A stretch of 64,000 nucleotides of DNA from Sulfitobacter albidus (GTDB lineage: Bacteria; Pseudomonadota; Alphaproteobacteria; Rhodobacterales; Rhodobacteraceae): contig NZ_CP073581.1 in assembly GCF_018200035.1 (NCBI RefSeq), forward strand, positions 554,501 to 618,500, in the 5' to 3' direction. Below are positions 1-9,246 of this stretch, one piece after another. The notes under the pieces were generated by a model. The model searched no databases. It saw only the letters and a list, made by a program, of their open reading frames with translations, and was not told the DNA's origin. Position 1 is the stretch's first letter. Every line of letters begins with the position of its first letter. A program made the position numbers and the translations under genes.

Positions 1-2
1 CT

Positions 3-2837
3 TATTTCGCCGATGAAAAAGGCAAAAAGAAACCTGCCAGCTACAAACCCGGTGCGAGGGTCAATCTGGATGTTGAGATGGAGACCGGCACGGGTAAAAC
101 TTATGTCTACATCAAGACCATGTTCGAGTTGCACAAGCGTTACGGCTGGACGAAATTCATCATCATGGTGCCCAGCGTGGCTATCCGTGAAGGTGTGGCA
201 AAGTCGATCGACATGACCGCCGAGCACTTTCAGCAGGAATACGGGAAGAAGGTGCGGGCGTTTGTCTATAACTCGAAGCGATTGCACGAGTTGGAGAGCT
301 TTTCGTCGGATTCCGGCATCAACGTGATGGTGATTAACGTGCAGGCGTTTAACGCCTCTGGCGCCGACAATAGGCGGATCTATGACGAGCTGGACGATTT
401 TCAGTCGCGCAAGCCCATCGATGTGATTGCGAAGAACCGTCCAATTCTGATTTTGGATGAACCACAAAAGATGGAAGGCCCGGCTACTCAGAAGGCACTG
501 CCGAAATTCAACCCGCTGTTCATTCTCCGTTATTCTGCGACCCACCGCACGGTCCACAACAAAGTGCATCGTTTGGACGCTGTTGATGCGTTCAACCAAA
601 AGCTGGTCAAGAAGATCAAAGTTCATGGGGTAGAGACCAAGGGCCTGAGTGGGACCAACCCCTACCTGTTCCTGCACCGTGTCGAGACGACCAGCAGCGA
701 TCCGGTGGCGTTTGTCGATGTGGAAACCAAGACCCAGACAGGGATCAAACGGGTCGCACGAAAGCTTGAAAAGGGCCGCAACCTGTTCGACTTGTCCAAA
801 GGGCTTGAGGCTTACCGCGGGTTCGTTGTCAGTAATATCGACGCACGGGACGATACGGTTCATTTCACCAATGGCGATGTGTTGCGGGCGGGTGAGGCCT
901 CTGGGGACGTTACAGAACGCGATATCCGTCGGATCCAGATACGCGAAACGATCACGGCACATTTGGAGCGCGAACAGATCCTGTTTGCGCGCGGGGTTAA
1001 GGTCCTGTCGCTCTTCTTTATCGATGAGGTCGTGAAGTATCGCGATTACACTCAGGATGATGAAAAGGGTGAATATGCCCGTGTGTTCGAAGAGGAATAC
1101 GTGCAGGCGGTAGCGGATTTGCTCAGCGAGTTGCCGTTGGAAAATGTCGAATATCGGACCCATTTGGAAGGTATCGATGTTGCCAAGACCCACCGCGGAT
1201 ATTTCTCGGTCGATAAGAAAGGCCGGATGACCGACCCGAAAGCCGCCGCACGTGGCGAGCTGGCTGGTCAATCCACCGAACCCAGTGACTATGACCTGAT
1301 CCTTAAGGACAAAGAGCGGCTGCTGTCTTTTGCGGAACCCACACGGTTCATTTTTTCCCATTCGGCCCTGCGTGAAGGCTGGGACAATCCGAACGTCTTT
1401 GTCATGTGCATGCTCAAGCACAACGAGAGCCAGAATGTAATTTCGCGCCGGCAAGAGGTTGGTCGTGGCCTGCGAATTTCGGTCAACAGCAACGGCGAGC
1501 GGATGGATCACCCCGCTACGGTCCATGATATCAACGTGCTGACAGTGGTGGCATCCGAGAGCTACAAGGGCTTCGTCACAGGATTGCAAAAAGAAATTGC
1601 CGAAAATCTCTCCGCGCGACCCCAGCTTGCGGATGCGGATTATTTTGAAGGTAAGACGCTTAAGACCGGTGATCTGGAGCTCATGTTGGACAAGCCGCTG
1701 GCCAGGAAGCTGGAACGGTTCCTGATCAAGAACGACTATGTTGATGACGACGGCTATATTACCGAAAGTTATCATGAGGCTCGCAAGTCAGGAGAGCTTG
1801 TTGATCTGCCGGAGGGTTTTGAAGCCCATCGTGACGCAGCTTTCGCGTTGATTGACGCGGTGTTCAACAGTGCCGCCCTCAACGACATGCTGAGCGATGG
1901 TCGAACGCCTAAGAAGAACAAACTGAACAGCAACTTTGACCGTAAGGAATTTCAGGAGCTGTGGCGTCGGATCAATCGCAAGGCGGTCTATCAAGTCGAA
2001 TTCGACAGCGCGGCGTTGGTCAAGAGCTGTGTTGATCGGCTCGAACGGGACCTGCAGGTGGCGCCACTTCAGTATTTGGTCACAGAGGGCACGTTAGCGG
2101 ACGAGGTGACCGACGAAAGCCTGCGGGCAAGCGACGCCTTCGTCCAAGGCAAGTTGCGGACGGAAAGCGGGACCAGCGCACGGTCACGGGTTTCTTATGA
2201 CCTGATTGGCGCCATATCTGAGAACACTGACCTGACCCGAAAGACGGTAGGGGAAATTCTTGGTGGAATACAGGCGGCGAAATTTTGTGAGTTTGCGAAG
2301 AACCCCGAACAGTTCATCGCAGATGCCTCGCATATGATCCAAGAGCAGAAGGCCACGGCGATCATCGAGAAATTGACCTATGACGCGCTGGAAGAACGGT
2401 TCGATTCAGAGCTGTTCACGGCTGGTGAGGTCGGCAACGACTTCAAGAAGGCGACCGAAAAGCTGAAAAACCATGTTTACGATTATGCCATCGTAGATTC
2501 CAAGGTTGAGCGTGAATTCGTCAGAGACCTGGATACGAGCAGCGAGGTAATCGTGTATTCGAAATTGCCGCGCGGCTTTTTGATCCCGACCCCGGTCGGT
2601 GACTACAACCCGGACTGGGCCATCGCGTTCAAAGAGGGCGGTATCAAGCACCTCTATTTCGTGGCTGAAACGAAATCGGATCAACCGTCGATGAAGATGC
2701 GGGAGCTTGAGCAAACCAAGATCAAGTGCGCGCGGAAATTCTTTGACGAAATTGGAAGGCGGATCAACGAAGATCAGGTGAAATATGATGTGGTCACCAA
2801 CTATTCGGACCTGATGGCGTTGGTGAAGACACTGTAA
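3..2837 (+). CDS. res: Type III restriction enzyme, Res subunit (5' end cut by window)
   Basis: This is the ATP-dependent helicase-nuclease subunit of a type III restriction-modification system. It cuts foreign DNA in complex with the Mod methyltransferase. The frame is open from base 3, so the true start lies upstream; the first in-frame ATG (78) falls in the Walker A motif METGTGKT and cannot be the start. Visible motifs are the helicase motif II DEPQ (456-467), the late helicase motif [12 protein letters not shown] near 1365-1400, and a C-terminal PD-(D/E)xK-like nuclease core (NPDW near 2610, then ETK near 2668). About 945 residues are present, close to full length for the family. The mod gene should lie just upstream. 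The family call is firm; target site unknown. Confidence 0.9.
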   Translation, partial: YFADEKGKKKPASYKPGARVNLDVEMETGTGKTYVYIKTMFELHKRYGWTKFIIMVPSVAIREGVAKSIDMTAEHFQQEYGKKVRAFVYNSKRLHELESFSSDSGINVMVINVQAFNASGADNRRIYDELDDFQSRKPIDVIAKNRPILILDEPQKMEGPATQKALPKFNPLFILRYSATHRTVHNKVHRLDAVDAFNQKLVKKIKVHGVETKGLSGTNPYLFLHRVETTSSDPVAFVDVETKTQTGIKRVARKLEKGRNLFDLSKGLEAYRGFVVSNIDARDDTVHFTNGDVLRAGEASGDVTERDIRRIQIRETITAHLEREQILFARGVKVLSLFFIDEVVKYRDYTQDDEKGEYARVFEEEYVQAVADLLSELPLENVEYRTHLEGIDVAKTHRGYFSVDKKGRMTDPKAAARGELAGQSTEPSDYDLILKDKERLLSFAEPTRFIFSHSALREGWDNPNVFVMCMLKHNESQNVISRRQEVGRGLRISVNSNGERMDHPATVHDINVLTVVASESYKGFVTGLQKEIAENLSARPQLADADYFEGKTLKTGDLELMLDKPLARKLERFLIKNDYVDDDGYITESYHEARKSGELVDLPEGFEAHRDAAFALIDAVFNSAALNDMLSDGRTPKKNKLNSNFDRKEFQELWRRINRKAVYQVEFDSAALVKSCVDRLERDLQVAPLQYLVTEGTLADEVTDESLRASDAFVQGKLRTESGTSARSRVSYDLIGAISENTDLTRKTVGEILGGIQAAKFCEFAKNPEQFIADASHMIQEQKATAIIEKLTYDALEERFDSELFTAGEVGNDFKKATEKLKNHVYDYAIVDSKVEREFVRDLDTSSEVIVYSKLPRGFLIPTPVGDYNPDWAIAFKEGGIKHLYFVAETKSDQPSMKMRELEQTKIKCARKFFDEIGRRINEDQVKYDVVTNYSDLMALVKTL

Positions 2838-2872
2838 CGATCTGTTCCGAATAAAGGGTGCTGCTCTGTTGG

Positions 2873-3799
2873 TCATTCGTCCTGTTTGCGCCGGTTGTTA
2901 AAATCCGCAAACACTTGGCTCAACGAAGCGAGCATCGAAAGGATGATAGCAATTGCTAATAGAAGGGGGCTTGAAAGCGCCACATCGACGAGATCGGGCC
3001 GTATGATCGTTGGAATGTCTGTCCCAGAATATCCGACATGCAACTCCACATCACCTGGCTGGGAGAGTGCGAAAATTTCCAAACTGGGTGTGTCGGAGAA
3101 GTCCTTAGGTGTAACGTGACCGTTCATCCGGACAGGTTGGTTCGCGGAGCGAACAGACGCCGTTGCGCCACGCATCAATTCCCCTGTTTTGATCACCTCG
3201 GTCACGTTCGCGCGGAGAAACGATGTGATCAGACCGCTTTCACGGGCTTCCCAGTTTCCCCGTGTTAGATAAAACTGTTCCCCCGCGGAAATAGGTCGGC
3301 CCACTGTCGTATGAGCAGAGAATGTGAGCGCCCCAGTGTCACGCCAGTCCGCTTCGGTGACTATCAATATGGTGCCTTCTGCGAGATTGTCCGGTCCGGC
3401 AGACTGCAAACTGAGCCTCAGATCGCCCTGATTGGTAAGCGCAACATCCACTTTTGCACCGTTTGGCCATTGTAGGGTTAGATCGCGTTGATCCGTAATT
3501 TCGTAGAATCTTGGATCACAAACCGATGTATCTGCTACCCGCGTGAAGTCGGGTTGATCGCGCAAACGGCAAATTGTGGCGCCTGCCAGATACCAGTCAT
3601 TGCTTTCTCCTTGGAATGTGAAACCTGCGGCGGTTGTTTCCGCTTCAATCACGAAGGTTCGGGATTTGCTGAATACTGCCAACGCAACAAAGAGGCACAC
3701 TATGACGACAGCCGCCACCAGCAAAATCACACGAAGTCGTTGAACATTTCGCATGTTTTGCAAGACCGTCAAAATGCGGAAGCCACTCAAGTGCGTCAT
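2873..3799 (-). CDS. Membrane-anchored protein of unknown function, island-borne
   Basis: I do not recognise this 308-residue protein. It has a hydrophobic segment near residues 22-44 and a second near 277-300, ending in a short charged tail (NNRRKQDE). The roughly 230 residues between them are probably periplasmic and contain two cysteines (CRLRD and CDPRF regions) that could form a disulfide. The ATG overlaps the stop of the upstream exported protein by one base (TGATG), so the two are translationally coupled and probably act together. It converges with the restriction gene across 35 bp. A role at the cell envelope is inferred from topology only. Confidence 0.6.
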   Translation of the reverse strand: MTHLSGFRILTVLQNMRNVQRLRVILLVAAVVIVCLFVALAVFSKSRTFVIEAETTAAGFTFQGESNDWYLAGATICRLRDQPDFTRVADTSVCDPRFYEITDQRDLTLQWPNGAKVDVALTNQGDLRLSLQSAGPDNLAEGTILIVTEADWRDTGALTFSAHTTVGRPISAGEQFYLTRGNWEARESGLITSFLRANVTEVIKTGELMRGATASVRSANQPVRMNGHVTPKDFSDTPSLEIFALSQPGDVELHVGYSGTDIPTIIRPDLVDVALSSPLLLAIAIILSMLASLSQVFADFNNRRKQDE

Positions 3800-4506
3800 C
3801 AGCTATCTAAGCCAATCCAGAGCTTTAACACTGACGGGGTCGCGGGTTTGCCGCCAGAAACCCGATAAAGTGTGACCTCCACCGAACCGCTCACATCGTC
3901 TGGAAGAATACAGGCGTGATCGAAAGCCGCCATACCGCCAGCTTCCAAAGCGTTGCATCGTATCGCATCAGGATACGTGTCGAGATACATAAAGACCTCG
4001 TCGGCCCGAAAGGAATTAATAAGGATTTGTGCCTCACCGATTTCTCCATCGGGATTCCAGAGGGCGACCGTCGTGTCGGAGAGTTGTGACATGCAATCGC
4101 CGGCAGATATCTGAATGGCCAACCCTTGTGGCGGCAAATCCGCAAGGGCTGCACCGTGTCTTGTAGGGAAGGGAAGGCCAGTGACGCCCCCTGACCATTC
4201 CTGCGACAGATCGTATTCATTGGTTGCTTCGTAGCGTCCGTCGGCCGATAGCACCCGGGCACAGATCCGACTGCCGGACCACTCCGGCGGGAGGTTGGCG
4301 GTGAGTGTGACGGTGTCTCCGTTAACAGGGGCGGTGCCATGCCGCAGCACGCCTGCGACGATGACTCCCGAAATTTGCGCAGCATCACGCAATACCTCAT
4401 TGAAAGGATTGCTGCGGAGCGTCACGATGTCATCAGACAAAGCCATCATTGGCGCAGACATCAGGACGCTGGAAATGAAAGCACTTAGCACACGCAATGG
4501 GTCCAT
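3799..4506 (-). CDS. Exported protein of unknown function, island-borne
   Basis: From the chosen ATG the product is about 235 residues. It starts with a basic residue and a hydrophobic stretch ending near MALSDD, which reads as a signal peptide. A GTG 48 bases upstream (4554) would extend the basic region and is a possible alternative start. Four cysteines (CARV, CMSQ, CNAL, CILP) suggest an oxidised periplasmic fold. No known domain is apparent. It is the first gene of a two-gene unit with the membrane protein downstream. Its 5' end overlaps the 5' end of the divergent protease gene by about 30 bases, so each promoter must lie inside the other's coding region. Confidence 0.55.
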   Translation of the reverse strand: MDPLRVLSAFISSVLMSAPMMALSDDIVTLRSNPFNEVLRDAAQISGVIVAGVLRHGTAPVNGDTVTLTANLPPEWSGSRICARVLSADGRYEATNEYDLSQEWSGGVTGLPFPTRHGAALADLPPQGLAIQISAGDCMSQLSDTTVALWNPDGEIGEAQILINSFRADEVFMYLDTYPDAIRCNALEAGGMAAFDHACILPDDVSGSVEVTLYRVSGGKPATPSVLKLWIGLDS

Positions 4507-5554
4507 CCTTCTATTGCTTCCCCGAATTCTAGCATTCTGGCTTCTGTCAGTCACTGCAATACATGCGCAAACTGTTACTGTCGTAGGCAGTATGGGTGAA
4601 AACGGTCATGGTTGGATGTTTCGCTCCCAAGGTATCTGCTATGTCATTACCCCGCGCCATGTCGCCGGGGAGCTTCCACGTATAAGTGTGACATCGGCGG
4701 CCCCTGTAGTGAACGGCACCGGGACTGTGTTTCGTCCATTCTGGCCCGAGATGGATCTTGCGATTGCGGTGGTGCGGGGCGGCATTGAGGAGCGCTGTAT
4801 CGAGAATCTAGATAGCCTGAACGTAAGCCGAGCAGCGCGCAATGCAGGAACAGCGCAGCTATTGCGGCTGAGCCCGTCAGGGGAATTGGAGCGACAGCGA
4901 CTGAACCTGGCCCGGCGCGATTATTTGACGTGGCAGGCAACGCTGGCGGACGCAGGCGGCAGCATCTATCAGGGCACGTCTGGCGCGTTCGCATTTGCAA
5001 ATGATGAGCCAATCGGTATGGCGATCGAGTCCGAAGACGTGAACAGCATTTTGCTGATGCGGTCAGCGGAGATATACATGAACGTCGCACGGTTTCTGGC
5101 TGAGGAAAGCGGGGCGGTTACGGCACAATCGGAACCTGTCCACGAGGTCGAGGCCAATGAGCAGCGTCTCGAGTTGGTTAGTGCGACGGCCGCACCGATA
5201 GAACCTCAATATGCCGCGGAGAACCTTCTTACAGAGGGTTCATACGTGTTTGACCCGATCCGTAATACGGAAATCCTCTTCCGTGCAGAAGGGGATGCGC
5301 CGGTGGCCCTATCCCAGTTCATCATGATTGCACCAATAAACGGCACATACGCTTTGCCAAAGGATATATTGGTCTTGACCGACGCAAGTGCAGCGGGCAC
5401 GCGTTTCCGCCCATGGGTGCGCGGTCAGGTTGCGCCAGATGGAGCGTTTGACAGCGGCCCAAACGCTCCCCGAAGCGCACGTTGGATCAAGATTCTAATA
5501 CTGAACGCGCGAGCTGCGGGGCCTGTTGCGATTGAAAGAATTTCAGTATTTTAG
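4475..5554 (+). CDS. Exported trypsin-like serine protease with C-terminal beta-rich domain
   Basis: The 359-residue product begins with a signal peptide (hydrophobic segment residues 11-30, cleavage expected after AIHA). A chymotrypsin-fold catalytic triad can be placed: His62 in TPRHV, Asp94 in EMDLAIA, and Ser169 in the oxyanion motif GTSGA. The C-terminal 110 residues end in SARWIKILILN and IERISVF, a pattern like the last strands of F5/8 type C (discoidin) sandwiches; that link is inference. The ATG at 4475 was chosen because the signal peptide follows directly. It is divergent from the two-gene membrane and exported unit and convergent with the next exported protein. A periplasmic or surface protease role is likely; the target is unknown. 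Confidence 0.7.
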   Translation: MKALSTRNGSILLLLPRILAFWLLSVTAIHAQTVTVVGSMGENGHGWMFRSQGICYVITPRHVAGELPRISVTSAAPVVNGTGTVFRPFWPEMDLAIAVVRGGIEERCIENLDSLNVSRAARNAGTAQLLRLSPSGELERQRLNLARRDYLTWQATLADAGGSIYQGTSGAFAFANDEPIGMAIESEDVNSILLMRSAEIYMNVARFLAEESGAVTAQSEPVHEVEANEQRLELVSATAAPIEPQYAAENLLTEGSYVFDPIRNTEILFRAEGDAPVALSQFIMIAPINGTYALPKDILVLTDASAAGTRFRPWVRGQVAPDGAFDSGPNAPRSARWIKILILNARAAGPVAIERISVF

Positions 5555-5559
5555 GTCGA

Positions 5560-6195
5560 TCAGCGGATGACCTGCACCACGAAAGGAAGCACAGCTTCGA
5601 TATCTTCAAGCGACAACGTTCCCTTTATCGTTCCGTCTTCGACCAAAACACCACGACCATTTCCGGAAGCACAGCACCCAATTCTATATGAAAGAAAAAC
5701 GCCGTCACCATTGGAGACGATTAAACAATTATCTTCTGATTTTGACGTGTAGCAACTCTTTTCGGCATCAAAAGCACCAGTAGGCAACCGAAAGAAGCCA
5801 GCATTATCTGCTCCGACCGTTCCACCAAGATCTTCGATTCTTGAAGTATACAAACTTGCATTCGATATTGCCGAGCCGTCTACTTGAACCGTTAGATTTG
5901 GCCCCGTCGCCAGATAAGCCTCGAATGCCGTGCGGCGGACAGATGGGTTGGGTGACAGCAAGCCGAATTCCAAAGCCATATCCTTCAAAACATCATCGCC
6001 GCTTTCCAACATGATCTGCATAGCCGCCATACTGCGCTCTGGATCAGGATCGTTCAGCAGCTCGGCGTAGGGATTCATCTGTTCAACACGGGCATCAATC
6101 TGGGCGCGGAGTTCTTCCACCGTAAGGGTTTGAGCAGATACGGGGTTGATAGTTAGTTGAAGCATGGCCGCCGCGAGAAACAGTTTTCTAATCAT
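5560..6195 (-). CDS. Exported protein of unknown function, island-borne
   Basis: The 211-residue product has a classical signal peptide (MIRKLFLAAAMLQL, cleavage after VSAQ). Residues 25-100 are helical and acidic with HEAT-like spacing. The C-terminal half is beta-rich and cysteine-bearing (CYTS, CLIV and the adjacent pair in GCCASG). The start has a strong ribosome site, AGGAG, eight bases upstream. No family is recognised. It ends five bases from the protease stop on the opposite strand. Together with the three genes to its left it forms a compact exported-protein cluster inside the island. Confidence 0.65.
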   Translation of the reverse strand: MIRKLFLAAAMLQLTINPVSAQTLTVEELRAQIDARVEQMNPYAELLNDPDPERSMAAMQIMLESGDDVLKDMALEFGLLSPNPSVRRTAFEAYLATGPNLTVQVDGSAISNASLYTSRIEDLGGTVGADNAGFFRLPTGAFDAEKSCYTSKSEDNCLIVSNGDGVFLSYRIGCCASGNGRGVLVEDGTIKGTLSLEDIEAVLPFVVQVIR

Positions 6196-6307
6196 TGTGG
6201 TCTCCTTTGTTTAAGGGAACCTTGCACGACTAATGGTCGGCCGCACAATCCTTAAGTGGCTAAATCAGCGCCGGCAAAAGCGCCCGATCGGACGGCAAAA
6301 GAGGCGT

Positions 6308-7672
6308 TTACCGCTTATCAATGTCCTGTTGGACGTGTTCGATGTGATCCAGCGCCTCTGCCAACTTGTCCAAAGCCACCTTCTGGGGATCCGCAACATG
6401 CTCTAAGAGGTGCGTCGATGCGAAATAGTTTTCCAGTGCGTGTGAGCTTCCGTCGTCCCGGCTTGATGCATTGTGAGCCAGAATTTCGTCAATTACTCGC
6501 GGTGAGACACCGAGAAGCTTCATAATCGTTGCGGCGGTGCGGCGCAGGTCGTGTCTGTGCCAATCGCTGGTGTTGCTTGCTTGGTGAACCTTACCGGTGA
6601 TGCGCTGCCAATTATCCAGACCACCGCCCTCGGCATTTGGAAATACGAGCTCGTCCGGTTTACGGCCCTGGAAATTCGGCAGGCTGTGCAAAAGCGCAAT
6701 CGCTGCATCAGACAGAGGCAGGCTCTGGTTTTTGGGTGCACCGGAGATTGTTTTTACGTAGGGTTTGTGCCAGATTCCGACTTTCTCGCGATAGTGACCC
6801 CACCGCATGTTTACCATCTCTGACCGGCGTGCCGCGGTAAGCAAGAGAAATCTCAGCGATATAGCGCGCAGGTCGAGGTAGGGATTCGTTTTCAATCCAA
6901 GGCATTTGGGGGCAGGCCAGACCAATAAGGGAAGAACTCTGGCAAGTTCGAGATGATCCAGCGCACGATCTCGAAACCCTTTGATTGTGTGGTCGTCGAT
7001 TGAGGGGTCGTAGGTCTGCCGGACATCCACCACGTCAAGTTTCTGACGCCGCCCACGACCGATCTTGTTCGACTTATTGCGATGCGCGGCCCAATCGAAC
7101 ATTGTCATGACGTAAGCGCGCGCACGTGACACTTGCCCGTTCGCCGTGCCTTTGCCAGAACGCGGCACATATGAGCCCATTGTATATGCGAGATCTTCGA
7201 GGCTGATTTCCGTCACCTGTGTTGACAGATGGGGTTGGAAGACCCGCTCGATACGGCGACGGGCCTCACTGCCATTGTCGTTTACGGTGCGCTGCCACGT
7301 CTTTCGCGTGGGCGCCATGATGATTTCGTATTCGATAATCAGTTCCTGCAGCGTCGGTATCTCCGCGTGCAGAGCAGCCGCGCTTCTGGCCGCTGCCTTT
7401 TTTGCGGCATTCGTAATATTCTCACCGGCCTTCAACCGTCGCCGCAATTCCGCAGCTGCCAGCCGTGCATCGGCAAGACCAATGTCGCCGTAGTGCCCTA
7501 TCGGTGTGCTTTGGATATTGCCGCTGGGATCCCTCAGCCGGAATGCGAAGGACTTCAGCCCTGACGGATAAACCCGTATCAGCAGGCCGGTTTCTTTGGT
7601 ATCTGTAATGTCAGTCCGCTTTGTGACGTTTTTGGACTTGATGAATTTGTCTGTGAGTTCAACTCTTGGCAT
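6308..7672 (-). CDS. int: Tyrosine-type site-specific integrase
   Basis: This integrase probably moves the island in and out of tRNA-Phe. The 454-residue product has an N-terminal arm-binding domain of the P4/prophage integrase type (about residues 1-90). The C-terminal catalytic domain shows the first Arg in TAARRSEM, the H-x-x-R box HDLRRTAAT, the late His in EILAHNAS, and the Tyr nucleophile in NYFAS. All catalytic residues are present, so it looks functional. The ATG at 7672 is preferred over the upstream in-frame ATG because AGGAG lies eight bases before it. Its 5' end faces the attachment site 216 bp away, as is common for tRNA-targeting elements. Confidence 0.93.
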   Translation of the reverse strand: MPRVELTDKFIKSKNVTKRTDITDTKETGLLIRVYPSGLKSFAFRLRDPSGNIQSTPIGHYGDIGLADARLAAAELRRRLKAGENITNAAKKAAARSAAALHAEIPTLQELIIEYEIIMAPTRKTWQRTVNDNGSEARRRIERVFQPHLSTQVTEISLEDLAYTMGSYVPRSGKGTANGQVSRARAYVMTMFDWAAHRNKSNKIGRGRRQKLDVVDVRQTYDPSIDDHTIKGFRDRALDHLELARVLPLLVWPAPKCLGLKTNPYLDLRAISLRFLLLTAARRSEMVNMRWGHYREKVGIWHKPYVKTISGAPKNQSLPLSDAAIALLHSLPNFQGRKPDELVFPNAEGGGLDNWQRITGKVHQASNTSDWHRHDLRRTAATIMKLLGVSPRVIDEILAHNASSRDDGSSHALENYFASTHLLEHVADPQKVALDKLAEALDHIEHVQQDIDKR

Positions 7673-8090
7673 TTTTAATTCTCCTGTGCTGGGAATGATA
7701 TGCGGACGCCATTCTGGTGGCACAATGGTGGCACAGAAGGGCCGCGCTACCGCGATGCGAGATGTTTTGAGATGAGGAAGTTACGGAAATAGATTATCTA
7801 TATAAAACAGTTGGATAATCGAAAATTTATATCCGAAACATGTGTGTCGCAGTGCGTCGGAATACGCGGAAAATCAGGCTTTATCGCCTTGAAAATCCTC
7901 GTGTCGGTGGTTCGATTCCGCCCCCGGGCACCACTTAAATAAAGCAAAAACGGGAGACGATAGCTCGCAGTTCTCGCTCATGCTTGCGGATGTTCCGTGG
8001 ACCGATTGTGCCCGGTGTTTTCTGGCGTAGCGCAAAACACCACGCGGGGTATCGCCAGCGTGCCGGAGGGGCAGGGTACAGCCACGCGGA
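7673..8090. other. Non-coding junction between island and host
   Basis: There is no convincing gene in these 418 bases. The left part (7740-7880) is AT-rich, with short runs such as TTATCTATATAAAAC, and likely carries the integrase promoter and arm sites. The attachment site is at 7889-7933. To its right, 7934-8090 is host sequence up to the end of the LacI-type regulator gene. I see no clear terminator for either flanking gene. Confidence 0.6.
7889..7933 (+). other. Attachment site: 3' half of tRNA-Phe(GAA)
   Basis: The 45 bases fold as the 3' part of a tRNA: anticodon loop TTGAAAA (anticodon GAA, Phe), 3' anticodon stem TCCTC, variable loop GTGTC, T-arm GGTGG-TTCGATT-CCGCC, acceptor strand CCCGGGC, discriminator A and an encoded CCA. 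The 5' half is absent: the bases before 7889 do not pair with the anticodon stem and there is no D-arm. It is therefore a displaced fragment left by integration, with crossover in or near the anticodon loop. The tRNA identity follows from the GAA in the loop position. Confidence 0.88.
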
Positions 8091-9137
8091 TCAGATCGCC
8101 TTCAGCGACTCCCGCATGGTGATGGAAACTGCGAGTTCGCGCGCCGCGCGCGGTTTGCGTCCCGCGATCGTTTCAAGCAGTTCTTGCGCCGCGACGCGCC
8201 CCATCTGGCGGTGCGGGACGTGCACTGTCGTCAGTCGCGGATACAGCAGGCCAGCCAGTTCGATGTCGTCGAACCCGGTGATCGAGACATCTTCGGGCAC
8301 GCGCAGGCCCATGGCGCGGGCGCGGCTGAGGGCGCCCGCGGCCAGCACGTCGTTTCCGCACATCACCACCGTGGGGCGGGGCGCGCGCTTCATGTGGGTT
8401 TCAAAGGCATCGGCGCCGTTCTCAATCTCGTAGCCGGTCTCGATCACCGGGACGCTGTCGGGATCAGTCCCGTGCGCGCGCAGGCTTTCGCGGATGCCGC
8501 GCAGGCGGCCTTCGGCCCGATCGTTGCCCGCCAGAATGCCCGAGATCACAGCGATGCGCCTGTGACCCATCGCCTGCACCTGGTCGGCGAGACTGCGCAT
8601 GGCGGCGCAATTGTCAAAGCCCACCGAGGCAAAGCCGTGATCAAAAGACGAGGTCCACGCCAGTACCGTCGGGATCGCGCGGCGGGTGAGGTAGTCGTAG
8701 ATCTGCTGCCCCCGCTCCGCCCCGATCAGCAACAGGCCATCGGCGCCTCGGGCGACCAGCGTGCGGATCTGCTCAGCCTCCAGATCCGGCTGATAGGCGC
8801 TGCTGGAGACGAGCAGGGTGTATCCCTCTGCGTGCAGGGTCTCCTGAAAGGCCTGCAGACCGCGGGCAAAGATCGCGTTTTCCATTGTCGGGATGATCGC
8901 CCCGATGGTGTGGGTGCGTCTGGCAGCCATGGCGCGGGCATTGAAGTTGGGCGTATACCCCAACGCATCGACGGCGCGCATCACCCGCTCGCGTGTTTCT
9001 CGCGACACCTTGCTTTTGTCATTGAGGCAGCGCGACACGGTCGCAGTCGACACATTTGCCGCGCGCGCGACGTCGTCCAGCGTTGGAATTGGGGGGTGTG
9101 CAGGTGCCATGCGCCTTGGTCCATCTTGGGAACTCAT
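8091..9137 (-). CDS. LacI-family transcriptional regulator, probable hps repressor
   Basis: The 348-residue product has an N-terminal LacI helix-turn-helix (TLDDVARAANVSTATVSRCL, about residues 19-38) and hinge (NFNARAMAARRTHTIGAI). A periplasmic-binding-protein-like effector domain continues to the C-terminus (FDDIELAGLLYPRLTTV near the end). Start chosen at 9137; an ATG 27 bases downstream is also possible, and neither has a strong ribosome site. It is divergent from the hps genes, and two LacI-type palindromes lie in the shared region. It probably represses hps-com transcription until a pathway compound, perhaps DHPS or sulfolactate, binds. The effector is inferred from the neighbours. Confidence 0.88.
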   Translation of the reverse strand: MSSQDGPRRMAPAHPPIPTLDDVARAANVSTATVSRCLNDKSKVSRETRERVMRAVDALGYTPNFNARAMAARRTHTIGAIIPTMENAIFARGLQAFQETLHAEGYTLLVSSSAYQPDLEAEQIRTLVARGADGLLLIGAERGQQIYDYLTRRAIPTVLAWTSSFDHGFASVGFDNCAAMRSLADQVQAMGHRRIAVISGILAGNDRAEGRLRGIRESLRAHGTDPDSVPVIETGYEIENGADAFETHMKRAPRPTVVMCGNDVLAAGALSRARAMGLRVPEDVSITGFDDIELAGLLYPRLTTVHVPHRQMGRVAAQELLETIAGRKPRAARELAVSITMRESLKAI

Positions 9138-9176
9138 TGCAACATAGACTAAAAACACGCGGGGCAGGGAGAAAAA

Positions 9177-9190
9177 TGTAAGCGCTTGCA
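9177..9190. promoter_or_regulatory. LacI-type operator O1
   Basis: TGTAAGCGCTTGCA is a near-perfect palindrome of LacI/GalR type with central CG. It lies 40 bp upstream of the regulator start and overlaps the predicted -35 element of the hps promoter. Its centre is 23 bp from that of O2. Confidence 0.75.
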
Positions 9191-9215
9191 AGAATCGGAT
9201 GTAAGCGCTTACACT
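9186..9215 (+). promoter_or_regulatory. Predicted hps promoter
   Basis: TTGCAA (9186-9191) and TACACT (9210-9215), 18 bp apart, resemble a sigma-70 promoter with four of six matches in each box. O1 covers the -35 box, and O2 fills the spacer and touches the -10, which suits steric repression. The prediction rests on pattern only. Confidence 0.4.
9200..9213. promoter_or_regulatory. LacI-type operator O2
   Basis: TGTAAGCGCTTACA is a perfect 14-bp palindrome and differs from O1 by one base. The repeat of the same motif 23 bp apart supports binding by the adjacent LacI-type regulator, and it probably controls both divergent transcripts. Confidence 0.85.
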
Positions 9216-9246
9216 AGCGCTAAATCTGACCGCCAGGAGGCTTCTT

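Larger units (their letters stand above)
1..7933. mobile_element. Right end of an integrated genomic island at tRNA-Phe
   Basis: The segment is bounded on the right by a duplicated tRNA-Phe 3' half (7889-7933), with a tyrosine integrase just inside it (6308-7672). It also holds a type III restriction subunit and four exported or membrane proteins. Base composition is clearly less GC-rich than in the rest of the window. The left end, and by inference the intact tRNA-Phe, lie outside the window. The fragment reads 5'->3' on the + strand and is followed by the hps region. The simplest layout is therefore intact tRNA, island, integrase, displaced 3' fragment, host. Whether the island can still excise cannot be judged from here. 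Confidence 0.8.

Noticed and set aside
13..216. Small frame at the window start
   Set aside because: It is an out-of-frame shadow of the type III restriction gene, whose own frame is open from base 3.
7889..7933. Intact tRNA gene, possibly tRNA-Leu
   Set aside because: The acceptor GCCCGGG type first suggested Leu. However, the variable region is only five bases (GTGTC), the loop gives anticodon GAA (Phe), and no 5' half is present.
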